DNA from: Trichoplax sp. H2
Taxonomy: Eukaryota; Placozoa; Uniplacotomia; Trichoplacea
Direction of reading: 5' to 3'
Assembly (NCBI GenBank): GCA_003344405.1
Contig: NOWV01000024.1
Span: 558,001-622,000 of the forward strand
DNA length: 64,000 nucleotides
Positions 54,060 to 64,000 of this stretch are shown here, one piece after another. Below the pieces are notes generated by a model. It saw nothing but the letters and a program-made list of their open reading frames with translations, ran no database searches and was not told where the DNA came from. Made by a program: the position numbers and the translations under genes. The first letter of the stretch is position 1, and each line of letters opens with the position of its first letter.

Positions 54060-56069
54060 CTTGTAATTACTAGCATATATCGATATAGCGGAGTCAATAA
54101 AAAGGCTACAAAGATCTATTCATTGGCACTTCAAAACTCAGAGATAGATTTGCAACATTTCGTAAAGTACCGCAAGCCTCTACAATCAATTCTAATCTTT
54201 GCGTTAGCAATGGTTAATGTAATCTGTATTTAGCGCATTTTTTGCCGATTAATATTAATTTTGAAGTGGTTAGCCAAAAAGAGAGGGTTTTACTTTGAAA
54301 GTATATTTAATAAATTCAGTAATATTTATTAATCATAGTAGTAATTAATTAATTCAGTACTCGATTTAAAATGTAATTAGACATAACGGATGCTAAAGGG
54401 TATGTTTTTATGTTAAATTGAAAGCATATTCTAATAAATAACTTCATTGCCTATCTTTCATTATTTATGAGATCAAATTTAATTTCTATTGCCAGAGTAA
54501 TAGACGCCTGTAATGCAAAATAGGTGCAATTTTAAATCATAATGAATGTCTTGCCTTGATTTATTCAATCATTGTTTTAATCTTATTATTCTGTTCGTTA
54601 AATAATTATAGATTTCCTGCACATGTGAACTGAATTAAAAGGTTTACGATAAAATATAATTGCCTCCATTTCGATGTTGAGATATTTAAATTAAACAATG
54701 TTGCAGATTATTATCTTTGCCATATACAGTATTATTCTGAAGTGATATTAGATCGCAATAATGCACAACAAGGTCAAAATTAAGATAACATACAAACAAA
54801 AAGATTGCTATGAATGGATCAAATTCTTTCTGTGACATGATATAAATTTTTAAGCTACTGATTTCTTCTCCCTTCGTTTATGGCATAACAGCCATGGATA
54901 TAAGTGACCGATACATTATAAGAAGTAAAGATGTCCTGTACCATATAAGTATCGGCGCGAATGGCTTATTTCATATTATTAATTTGTTAAACGTAAAATT
55001 AAATCGAATTCGACACTTTTTATTGATAAACTGTATTTTGATCATCCGAATTCTTATACAAAAAAGAATTCTTTAATTTTTATTATAAAAAAATCAATTT
55101 AATTACATGGATCAGAATCAAGAATATGATGCAATAAGTTGGTATACTAATGGAAGGGTTCATTCAAAAGCGGTATTGCATTGCTTCGTTCAGAATTGAA
55201 CTATTTTTATCATTGGCTATAGTTAATCCAATAAAAATTTAATTAGTAGGTTAGTTTATATTTGAATAATCGACGTTACTGGAATGGATTCAAATTAGAT
55301 TATAATTTGAATAACTAATTCAAACAATGACGTGAATATTAATTAATTATATCCAAGACACCTAAAACTGAATCAATATTTCTAAAACAATATTTACAAC
55401 TGATTGGCTAGCTTGTCATAAGGGAAATTTGCCCATCATTGCATTATTATGCAAGACATATTATGCAACATTGGATAAAAATGTAGAGAAATAAAACAAT
55501 TTGCTAACTCCTGTCGAAAAAGAGAAAGTATTTGTCATTGCATCAATGAATGGTACATCAGTATAGTTACTATGTCGCCTTAGACAAAAATAAACTTGAA
55601 ATAAAACAATCAATTTAGCTAATTAGACATTCTTTTAAGTATCTCTTGGCTCCACTTCAATTTACTAGTAAACAATTAAAAATCTATATCAAATCATTCG
55701 AGATATTCTAAGCACAAAGGGATGTTGGAATAACATTTTTTGCTTTATCATCCCTGTCGTATGAGCAGCATGAATTATTTATTTTCAATCCCATTAATTT
55801 TTTTTCATTCTCATTTTTTCATTTCTAAGAGCTTCAATCTACTGGATATTCACAACGACTGTAGAAGTGCCTCATAAGTTCCCTTAAAAATACCAAAACA
55901 AAAAGAGAGAGGTCCATCAGTATTTAACATTAGAAAATTATACATATCTACTTCTCAGATTAAGTGTATTGATCATCTTTGGTGTTGCGCAAAATCCCTC
56001 CTATTCTCTAAATTTTCAACTATTACATTATAATTATTCTACTGGTTTATTGGTAAAAAATTTAGAAAT
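54060..56069. other. Upstream region of the second GPCR
   Basis: Very AT-rich. The only open frame above 55 codons (54894-55076) has no recognised domain. It should include the promoter of the rightward GPCR, but no element can be assigned. Confidence 0.4.
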
Positions 56070-58703
56070 ATGACACGAAAAAAAGTGCTTCCATTCTATC
56101 TGCTAATTACGATAATCATTATATCCAAGAATATTTTAACTCAGAGTCAAAAACTACATGAAAGACAAACGAAGAAGCTACTGCATCCATACGCACCAGG
56201 TGATCTTATGATTGGCAGTCTAATGAACATTGAAAGAGTTTATAACAGCCATGCCGATAAATACATTCCAAACTATGATGTTAAAATGAAAAGAGTATTG
56301 GCTATCATTTATAGTATTGAAATGGTCAACAAGAATAAGCATTTACTGCCTAATGTGAGCTTAGGCTACGATATGCGAGATTATTGTTCGTGTACCAGGG
56401 TTGCTTTAACTCAGTCGTTTGATTTTGTAAAGAGTTTTTCTGCAACTAATTGCGATGAAAAGTATTCACAGGATCATGCTGGTTCTGGAAATTCTAAGAA
56501 TAAAACTAGTACCCACAATAATCTAATAGCAATTATGGGGACTGAAACAAGTAAGGATTCCATTGCCGTAGCAACGCTAATAGGTGATTATCATATTCCC
56601 ATGGTTAGTTATTTTTCATCAAGTCATATTTTAAGTGATACAGTGCGTTTTAAGACATTCTTTCGTACAATACCATCGGATATTAATCAAGCTAAAGCAC
56701 TTGTTAAACTCGTCAAATATTTTGGCTGGAATTATGTTGCGCTAGTGGCGGTTACCGATAGCTATGGTGACGCATTAGCAAGTTCATTTTCGGCTATGGC
56801 TTCAACAGTTGGCATCTGTATACCCATACATCGCATCATCTCTACTTTAGATGGCAAGAACCAGATTCGGAATATCGTTCAAGATATTGCTAAAAATGAT
56901 AAAGTTAATGTCATCTTATTAATGGTGACTCTAACTGAAGCAAAGTTATTCATCGAGGAACTTTACAACCAAAATGTTACTGGTAAAACACTCGTCGGCT
57001 GCGACGCTTGGATAGGTGATAAGCTTTTGCGAATAGTGAACCATATTTATTTCGATCAGCAGGGTGTTATAGGTCTTACATTTTCGCCGAATTATATAGA
57101 TGATTTCGAAAGATACCTAGCTAACATTAATTTATGCCAGCAAGATAATAATGTCTGGTTACAAGAATATCAGCGATGGAGAAACTGGGGAAATCCTCTT
57201 TCTCGCCACTGTAAACTTCCTCGAGTACCCAAAGTGAGAGTTAACTCTTCCTTGCTTGATGAATCAGCCGCTGGCAATATTATCGATGGAGTTTATGCAA
57301 TTGCATACTCATTACATAAACTATTAAATTGTTCTACTCAATATTGTCCATATATTGATTTTCGACATTTTCCTAGAATGAAATTTATCAAGATCCTCCG
57401 TAAAATTACTTTCCCGGGATTAACAGCTAGCCGCTTCCGATTTGATATCAATGGCGATCGTTATACCGACTATTCCATCGCGAATATACAGAAACACCCA
57501 ACTACAGGCAGATTCTATCTCCGAGCAGTGGGTCGGGTGGGTAATGACCTTCAAATTAAAGCCGATAAAGATAAGTTCGTTTGGAATTTTCCATTGAATG
57601 ATAAAGATGAAATCGATAGTCATCCGAAATCGAGATGTAGTGAAGATTGCCAACCAGGAACCTACCGCGATGACATCGAAACTGGCGGTTGTTGTTGGAA
57701 TTGCAAACCTTGTCCTGATAACTATTATTCTAATCAAACTAATTCTCCATTATGCCATGCATGTTTATTGGGTTTTAAATCAAACGCCAACAGATCTGAA
57801 TGTATTAAAGTAAACATTACTAACTTAAGTCTACGCGATCCATTAGTTATTTTCTTATTTTCATTCCTTGTTGCTGCCGTTTTGCTTACGGCAATAATAT
57901 GGATCATGATGTGCTACTATCGACATACACCAGTTGTGAAGGCATCCAATTTTCCACTCACCAACTTGCTCCTCTTTAGCCTAATGTGTATCTACATTGC
58001 ACCGGCTGTCAACTTAATGCCACAGTCTAAAGTTACATGCACAGTAATGTCCTATTCATTTTCATTAGCATTATTGCTTACATTGGCAATCATAACAGCA
58101 AGAGCTCATCTTTTATCTCGATTATTTATTACTAAGCCTTGGCCAGCTGATCGAAATCGTCTCTTGAATTCAAATAAAGGTTATGTTGTACTTATTATAG
58201 GTGTAATGATTATAGCTGTTATTCTGCTAATATTTCTTAATTATATTGATCCATTATACGTTGAAAGATATATTTCACCAACCAATGTGGCCTATCCTTA
58301 CTGTTATAGTAAGAATAGTCTTGGTGTGATGGTGTTTTCTGCGATACAGATTGTAATGGACTTATTATGCATCTATTATGCTTTCAAGATCCGTAAAATC
58401 CCAAGTAATTTTAACGAAGCAAGATACATCTTTTTCGCTTCGTTAATAATGTGTATGCTATTTATTACCGTTTTATCAGCAAGTTTTGTCGAGCATGGGC
58501 CTTATGAGACGGCTATCCAGGTGATTGGAGTCACACTTATTTCCCTAAGTACAACTCTTTGTATCTTTGCTCCCAAGATTTACGTTATCTATTATGATAT
58601 GGAATTCAACGTTAAGAAAAATGCTATAGCAGCTATAGTTCAATATAGCTTTCAAGATAATATCTTCGGGTCACGAAATGCAAGTAGTGGATCTCAAAAA
58701 TAA
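56070..58703 (+). CDS. Intronless class C GPCR, metabotropic-glutamate/calcium-sensing-receptor-like (877 aa)
   Basis: A paralogue of the receptor at 42.8-45.5 kb with the same domain order. Signal peptide ~1-24; Venus-flytrap domain ~45-490 with SYFSSSHIL, FKTFFRTIPSDINQAKALV, DSYGDALASS and GCDAW; cysteine-rich domain ~521-582 (CSEDCQPGTYRDD, CCWNCKPCP, CHACLLG); seven helices from ~586; signature RKIPSNFNEARYIFF; TM7 PKIYVIYYDMEFN; a short tail. Shared features with the first receptor include FKTFFRTIPSDI, CQPG, CCWNC, NFNEARYI and APKIY/VPKIY. Clear differences are SYFSSS versus SYGSSS in the ligand pocket region and a shorter, differently charged C-terminal tail. The pocket change suggests a different ligand preference, which is inference. 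It is intronless and on the same strand as its paralogue, about 10.5 kb downstream, with the P450 between. Confidence 0.95.
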   Translation: MTRKKVLPFYLLITIIIISKNILTQSQKLHERQTKKLLHPYAPGDLMIGSLMNIERVYNSHADKYIPNYDVKMKRVLAIIYSIEMVNKNKHLLPNVSLGYDMRDYCSCTRVALTQSFDFVKSFSATNCDEKYSQDHAGSGNSKNKTSTHNNLIAIMGTETSKDSIAVATLIGDYHIPMVSYFSSSHILSDTVRFKTFFRTIPSDINQAKALVKLVKYFGWNYVALVAVTDSYGDALASSFSAMASTVGICIPIHRIISTLDGKNQIRNIVQDIAKNDKVNVILLMVTLTEAKLFIEELYNQNVTGKTLVGCDAWIGDKLLRIVNHIYFDQQGVIGLTFSPNYIDDFERYLANINLCQQDNNVWLQEYQRWRNWGNPLSRHCKLPRVPKVRVNSSLLDESAAGNIIDGVYAIAYSLHKLLNCSTQYCPYIDFRHFPRMKFIKILRKITFPGLTASRFRFDINGDRYTDYSIANIQKHPTTGRFYLRAVGRVGNDLQIKADKDKFVWNFPLNDKDEIDSHPKSRCSEDCQPGTYRDDIETGGCCWNCKPCPDNYYSNQTNSPLCHACLLGFKSNANRSECIKVNITNLSLRDPLVIFLFSFLVAAVLLTAIIWIMMCYYRHTPVVKASNFPLTNLLLFSLMCIYIAPAVNLMPQSKVTCTVMSYSFSLALLLTLAIITARAHLLSRLFITKPWPADRNRLLNSNKGYVVLIIGVMIIAVILLIFLNYIDPLYVERYISPTNVAYPYCYSKNSLGVMVFSAIQIVMDLLCIYYAFKIRKIPSNFNEARYIFFASLIMCMLFITVLSASFVEHGPYETAIQVIGVTLISLSTTLCIFAPKIYVIYYDMEFNVKKNAIAAIVQYSFQDNIFGSRNASSGSQK

Positions 58704-60355
58704 AACTATGGTTTGGACTATTGAATCTCAGGCAGAGTGCTATCAGCAATATGATAAAAAGTCAACATTGATGCATCTTAATTCTTCGTAAATTTATTGC
58801 ATGTGTTTTGTCTTGTAGCTTTATGAATATTCTTTCGCAGCTATTCCTTATTGTTAGCTTTAAATGAGCAAGCGTACGCTTTAGGTGATTGCCTTCCTTA
58901 TTAATGAAATTATTAATTTTTACTTGATCTACGATACTAATACCCATATTCACTTTCATACTGAGTTATTTGTGCCATAACGGTATTTTGTTTGTAAATA
59001 TTACAGAATTCTTCTACTTGTTAAGTTTTAAACGGCACTTGTACTATCCATTCCTTCACGATTACTGTATATTCGTTACCCAGTAATTACTTCAGGTAGC
59101 AGTGATTATAGTAGTTTTTATGGCGGCTATGGGCTAATAGGGTTTAAAAAATGCGATAATTTTAAAACTTCATTATCCATCTTTACTAGATGAAATACGA
59201 TTGCATATTATCTTGTGCTAATAACTGCTAATATTGAAGCTACGAGTATCTATTATACTTGTACATACGCGCATATATAGTATACGTACGATAAGAATAT
59301 GTGTAGCTACTACATATGTATCGATTTCATAAAATAAAATTGATTAGCGCTGCGAAATACTGTAATCGTTGTTATTAATGAGTGCTGTAATAGGCCTAAT
59401 CTAAAGTGCGGATGCTGTATCGGGTATGCGATATTTCGCTACAAGAGAATAATTTGTACAGAGTAGAGTTTAAGCTTAGATCGGTAAAATGATGTGGATT
59501 ACTAAAGTCTTCCAGCAAACTGAAACATTCTACTCTGATAAAATATGTACAGTATGCAAAGTATCATGTGCATGGGTTTTACAGAGTAATTAGTTACGTA
59601 TAACAAGCAACTTCTTATCCTGTTTTTTTTAATCGATCTACTTTTCATTGGAAAATAACCATAACAATCATTTTCTCTTCTACACTTTTCCGGTTTTAGT
59701 CGATTTACTTTGAGCGAAAAATAAATCATGACAGCTATTTATACAGCTATAAACTGGAAATATTTTCATCACAAAATAATCATAACTTTACAATATACAT
59801 ATATCGGTATAGTTGGATTGACTAGTCGATTTCTGCTGCTATTGATTGAAAGAAAAAAATCATTATGGCCAGTTGAATTAGTGGCGAGATTTCTAATCAT
59901 TAATTACTTATGTTAGGTTATTGTCAGAGTCATGTGAGCACGTAGATTATATTTTGGCTTGAAATAGTTCAATTGATACTAGTGTACTTCGTTAAAGGAT
60001 ATTTTAGCCATGTTTGGGCCCCGCAGTGCAGACTATGGACTACTAGAAGAAGACATGGACTGATCACTCTTGGACGGGCAGACGCTTTTGATCTCATCTC
60101 GTCAAAATATTGTGCCAAATACCTCGTTTTGACAGTACTTTAGTATAGAGACGATCGATTTTAAAAGGATTGATTTTTTTGTAAATGAAGTAATATTAAA
60201 TTGAATTTTATTATCTATTACTCAATTCTGCTTGGAAAGAACTCTATAAGATCGCCGATGTTATTTAAATTAGTACTGGAGATTTTTAGAAAACAGACAC
60301 GGAAGCTCCATCTACAACTGTAAGTAATCATTTTTCGATATTGACAAGTCTCATT
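58704..60355. other. Downstream flank of the second GPCR
   Basis: AT-rich sequence with several small open frames on both strands (58762-58959, 59502-59916), none with a domain or splice support. I see no gene here. Confidence 0.45.
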
Positions 60356-60359
60356 TGGT

Positions 60360-61150
60360 AAGGAGAGTCCGCCTGTCCGAGGGAGTGGTCCGTCCCCGTG
60401 TACAGTACTATGTACTGTATTCTACAATGCACAGTACCACCTACTACAGTACTTACTATAGTAGTCACAACAGTCTGTTGAGTTAAGAAGAGTCTGTCTG
60501 TCCGAGGGGGTGGTCAGTCCCCGAGTACAGTACTACAGTATGTACATACTGTACTCCACAGTGTACAGTACCACCTTTTACAGTACTTACTGTAGTAATA
60601 ACAACACTCAATGTTGAGTGGTAAGAAGAGTCCGTCTGTCCGATGGAAGTGGTCAGTCTACATACAGTACTATGTACTGTATTCCACAGTGCACAGTACC
60701 ACCTACTACAGTACTTACTGTAGTAGTAACAGCAGTATGTTGAGTAGTAAGAAGAGTCCGTCTGTCCGAGGGAGTGGTCAGTCCCCGCGTACAGTACTAT
60801 GTACTGTATTCCATAGTGCACGCTACCGCCTTTTACAGTACAGTACTGTACTTACTGTAGTAGTAACAGCACTCAATGTTGAGTCGTAAGAAGAGTCCTT
60901 CTGTCCGAGGGAGTGGTCAGTACCCGCGTACAGTACTATGTACTGTATTCCACAGTGCACGCTACCGCCTTTTACAGTACTTACTGTAGTAGTTGTCATA
61001 CTGTACTGTACAGTATATTGGCTAACTACCTTATAGATACAGTGTACACTATACACTGTACAGTAGTAGTAACAGCGTTCAATGTTCAGTACTATCAAAC
61101 TGAGTGTCAGTACGGATTTTACAGCACTGTACTGTACTGTAGATCATTCA
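60360..61150. repeat. GTAC-palindrome tandem repeat, ~125-139 bp unit, five copies
   Basis: The word AGAGTCCGTCTGTCCGAGGG (with small changes) recurs near 60364, 60489, 60627, 60752 and 60891. Each is followed by AGTGGTCAGTCCCCG, GTACAGTACTATGTACTGTA, TTCCACAGTGCACAGTACCA, TACAGTACTTACTGTAGTAG and, in alternate units, ACTCAATGTTGAGT. Spacings alternate 125, 138, 125, 139 bp, so the true period may be a ~264-bp two-part unit. Most of each unit is inverted-repeat sequence. The open frames at 60483-61320 on both strands are repeat artefacts. Confidence 0.92.
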
Positions 61151-61812
61151 TAAATGGGGATATAACGGTCAGTGATACTTTCATCATTTATGGACTTAAG
61201 AGCAAGTTTAACTTTCTAACTTTACCAGATTCAGATTTTTCAGAATCTCTCCATCAACCTAATATATCATTCAATTATAGCTTTACTGTATTTTTAAAGA
61301 AAAATATTGCCCGAAAGTGACAAAATGTTATGAAACAGTATGTACAGTGTACAGTGTACAGTCGGCTGGGTCGATGAAAATACTGTACACTGTAGGCTAT
61401 TGCATCCTGTAATATTTCGTAAGCCTTCAGAAACGCCAAAAGGAATAGACTTGAAGTTGATAGAAAAGCTTTTGATGCATAAAAGGAATAGGCTACAGTA
61501 TGATTAAGTCGCCATGGTTCGATCACCTACAGTCGGATGGATCGTACATAACGTGACCAGTTGACCATGGCTGCTTCTGCCATACCTTGCGTGCTTTAAC
61601 GGACCGGCGTGGAAGGCACCAGCTGAAAGTCCATCTCATTCAAGAAGGCTCTTGGCTATTTCGGTATGAGGAAAGAGTGATGAAATTCTGTTTAGCCTTG
61701 AAGAATTGTCAAGTGGATTGGAGCTATTCTTCGACTAATTGATTCACTTATTTTTCTCATTGCAAGACAATTGACTGCAGTGGGTGCAGGGTGAAATCCA
61801 GACGTAGAAACC
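61151..61812. other. Region upstream of isoleucyl-tRNA synthetase
   Basis: Contains a residual GTACAGTGTACAGT cluster near 61338-61400, then ordinary sequence up to the start codon. It probably includes the promoter and 5' untranslated region of the synthetase. No motif could be assigned. Confidence 0.4.
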
Positions 61813-64000
61813 ATGGCCGACTCGGAGCAATTTAGTTTTCCATCAGAGGAGAAAAAAGTTTTAAGTTTCTGGAAGCAAATTGATGCTTTTCAGTCTTGTT
61901 TAAGACAATCCAAGGATAAACCAAGGTGAAATAGCAATTGGATTAGGATATTGATTGTATGACTGTATTCGATGAGTCATAGATAGTGGATTACATGTTT
62001 TCATCAAATGATTCCTTTGTTCGATGGTAGAAGTACAACTTGAGTCGTTTCTAAAATTGTATTTAGGTACACGTTTTATGATGGACCACCATTTGCTACT
62101 GGCCTACCTCATTATGGTCATATCTTAGCCGGAACCATTAAGGTGAGCAGATAGTACGCATGCAGTACTATAGATTTTGCCTAGTTTTACATTCAGCAGT
62201 ATTTTTCCAGCTAAATAAAGCTTTTGTTGTCAACGTCAGATGACAGAAGATGCAGTCAATACTTTCGATATCACTATCATGGCCTACACGTTGATTTGAT
62301 ACGAGTATGATAACGTTATCATAAATGTGTACTAATAGAATGCTTTACATTCGCTTTGATCTTATAGTAGTATCGTGTAATAGTAGACAGCATTACAATA
62401 TAAAATGGTCAAATAGATTGGAGATGGAGAAATAAATTAGTCTATATTCAATAGCAGTAACAATCAACTGCAATTTAGAATGATATCTAAATCAATTAGG
62501 ATATTGTTACGAGATACGCTCATCAAAGTGGCTTCCATGTCATACGAAGATTTGGTTGGGATTGTCATGGTTTGCCAATTGTAAGTCATTGAAATCAACT
62601 ATCCTGAAGAATAACTCACAATGTTGAATCAATTAATCCTAACTGATGGGTATAGAATTTGCATTCAATAACCAATTTTTCTATATTGATCCATTGATAC
62701 TTAGGAATACGAAATAGATAAACAGCTTGGAATCAAGGTTAGAAATGAAATGAGAGATACAAGCGAAAATTATCGACTATGAGTAGTAATTACATAAAGC
62801 AGTATACCGTAGTCAAAACTAACAGTGATAACATTTTCAGGGGCCGGATGATGTTGCAAAAATGGGCATTAAAGCTTACAATGATGAGTGTCGTAAAATT
62901 GTCATGAGATATTCTAGCGAATGGCAGGTAATTATTGCATCTATCTCATAAATAAATATATATCATTGATAACGAATAAATAAGAGTTGATTGTCTTCAC
63001 TAAATGTTTTTAGTAGTAACTCGTATAGTGTACATCGATATATATATGAGTATATCAGTTAGTTGACATCATGTTTTATGCCTTAAAACGCTATATAGAC
63101 TATTGTTACTCGACTTGGTCGTTGGATTGATTTTGACCACGATTATAAGACATTATATCCATGGTATATGGAATCGATATGGTGGGTATTTAAACAGATA
63201 TATTCGAAAGGCCTTGTATATCATGGTTACAAGGTTATGCCATTTTCTACGGCTTGTAATACTCCATTATCCAATTTTGAGTCCGGACAAAATTACAAAG
63301 ATGTGAATGATCCTGCAGGTTTGTTCTAACGGATATCATATTGAAACCATTATAATTATCAAGGAGCAGTGAATTTCCTCCACAGATGTGCTATTCTTAC
63401 GCTACATATATCATTCGAATACAAATGAAACTCACATAATGCATTCTTCCACCATAGTTATTGTCTCGTTCCCTCTTGATGAAGATCCTAATATCAGGAT
63501 AATTGCTTGGACAACCACGCCATGGACGTTGCCGAGCAATTTGGCGTTGTGTGTTAACGCAAAATTGGACTACGTGAAAATACGTGATAATGCTACAGAA
63601 AATGTATACATTATGATGGAAGCAAGATTGGGTACATTATACAAAACCGATAAGGAATATACTATATTAGATAGGTATGTCTATTGTGTTTTGTTCAATA
63701 TTTTAAACTGTATTTGAAGATGCCATGTTATGTATAGTGGTCGTTCACAGCGTGTTGTTAGTCACTTTTTATTTTGTTCTCTGATCAAGGTTCACTGGAG
63801 ATGCCCTGCAAGGTAAAACCTATAAGCCGCTATTCCCTTACTTCGAATCGGTAATTACAATTTTTTATTATCATAGCAATAGGTTGGTAGAACGTTTAAA
63901 ACCGTCATAAATTGTTAATGCCAAAGTATATTATAATTTGATTTATTGTGTCATTATTCAGATGAAAGAACAGGGCGCTTTTGTCATATATTGCGATGAT
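61813..64000 (+). CDS. IARS1: Cytosolic isoleucyl-tRNA synthetase, 5' part (runs off right edge)
   Basis: This class I enzyme charges tRNA-Ile in the cytosol. Exons, phases closing: 61813-61925, 62067-62142, 62500-62580, 62705-62737, 62841-62927, 63099-63318, 63458-63674, 63790-63850, 63962 to the window end. About 308 codons are present out of the ~1,250 usual for the eukaryotic cytosolic form. Landmarks in order: [18 protein letters not shown] at the N-terminus, [20 protein letters not shown] with the HIGH-type ATP signature (HYGH), [70 protein letters not shown], and [15 protein letters not shown], the threonine-rich motif of the CP1 editing domain. The KMSKS loop and tRNA-binding domains lie beyond the edge. 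The N-terminus matches the cytosolic enzyme and shows no mitochondrial presequence. Confidence 0.96.

Noticed and set aside
42764-58703. GABA-B identity for the two receptors
   Set aside because: Both have the nine-cysteine domain between flytrap and TM1, which GABA-B receptors lack.
60483-61320. Open frames of 91-135 codons on both strands
   Set aside because: They are translations of the GTAC tandem repeat (Tyr/Ser/Thr-rich, mirrored on both strands), not genes.

Overview
The window looks like nuclear DNA of an early-branching animal. It is strongly AT-rich, its genes are split by many short GT-AG introns, and it carries animal-type families (a DOCK exchange factor, class C GPCRs, a mitochondrial-clan P450, a C-type lectin and a DDT/WHIM chromatin protein). 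A placozoan (Trichoplax-like) genome is my best guess, but this is inference from composition, gene content and gene structure. No bacterial, plasmid or viral features were recognised.

Layout, left to right: (1) 1-12730, minus: the 5' part of a DOCK3/4-like gene, from the start codon through SH3 and the DHR-1 (C2) region to the beginning of DHR-2; the gene runs off the left edge. (2) 12.7-18.0 kb: gene-poor, with a ~200-bp tandem repeat at 15.4-16.7 kb. (3) 18.07-20.16 kb, plus: RSBN1/KDM9-family gene, four exons. (4) 22.36-26.76 kb, minus: a lysine-rich DDT-WHIM gene of the ISWI-accessory type. (5) 26.8-33.5 kb: no gene recognised; GTAC-palindrome repeats and a ~110-bp satellite. (6) 33.55-35.08 kb, plus: membrane-anchored fibronectin III/C-type-lectin protein, four exons. 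(7) 36.83-40.28 kb, minus: EMC3, eight exons, 261 codons, with a ~145-bp tandem repeat in intron 1. (8) 42.76-45.54 kb and 56.07-58.70 kb, plus: two intronless class C GPCRs. Between them on the minus strand (48.46-52.10 kb) is a seven-exon mitochondrial-type cytochrome P450. (9) 58.7-61.8 kb: GTAC-palindrome repeat array. (10) 61.81 kb to the right edge, plus: 5' part of cytosolic isoleucyl-tRNA synthetase, nine exons.

The genes do not form a pathway. They are mostly housekeeping or signalling genes placed side by side, with tandem repeats in many of the gaps. The two GPCRs are clearly related and probably arose by local duplication of an intronless ancestor. Exon boundaries were derived by hand from GT/AG sites, reading-frame phase and remembered family motifs. 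For P450, EMC3, the lectin, IleRS and the last three RSBN1 exons all phases close. For DOCK (left of 6.5 kb) and the 5' part of the DDT-WHIM gene the models are incomplete.
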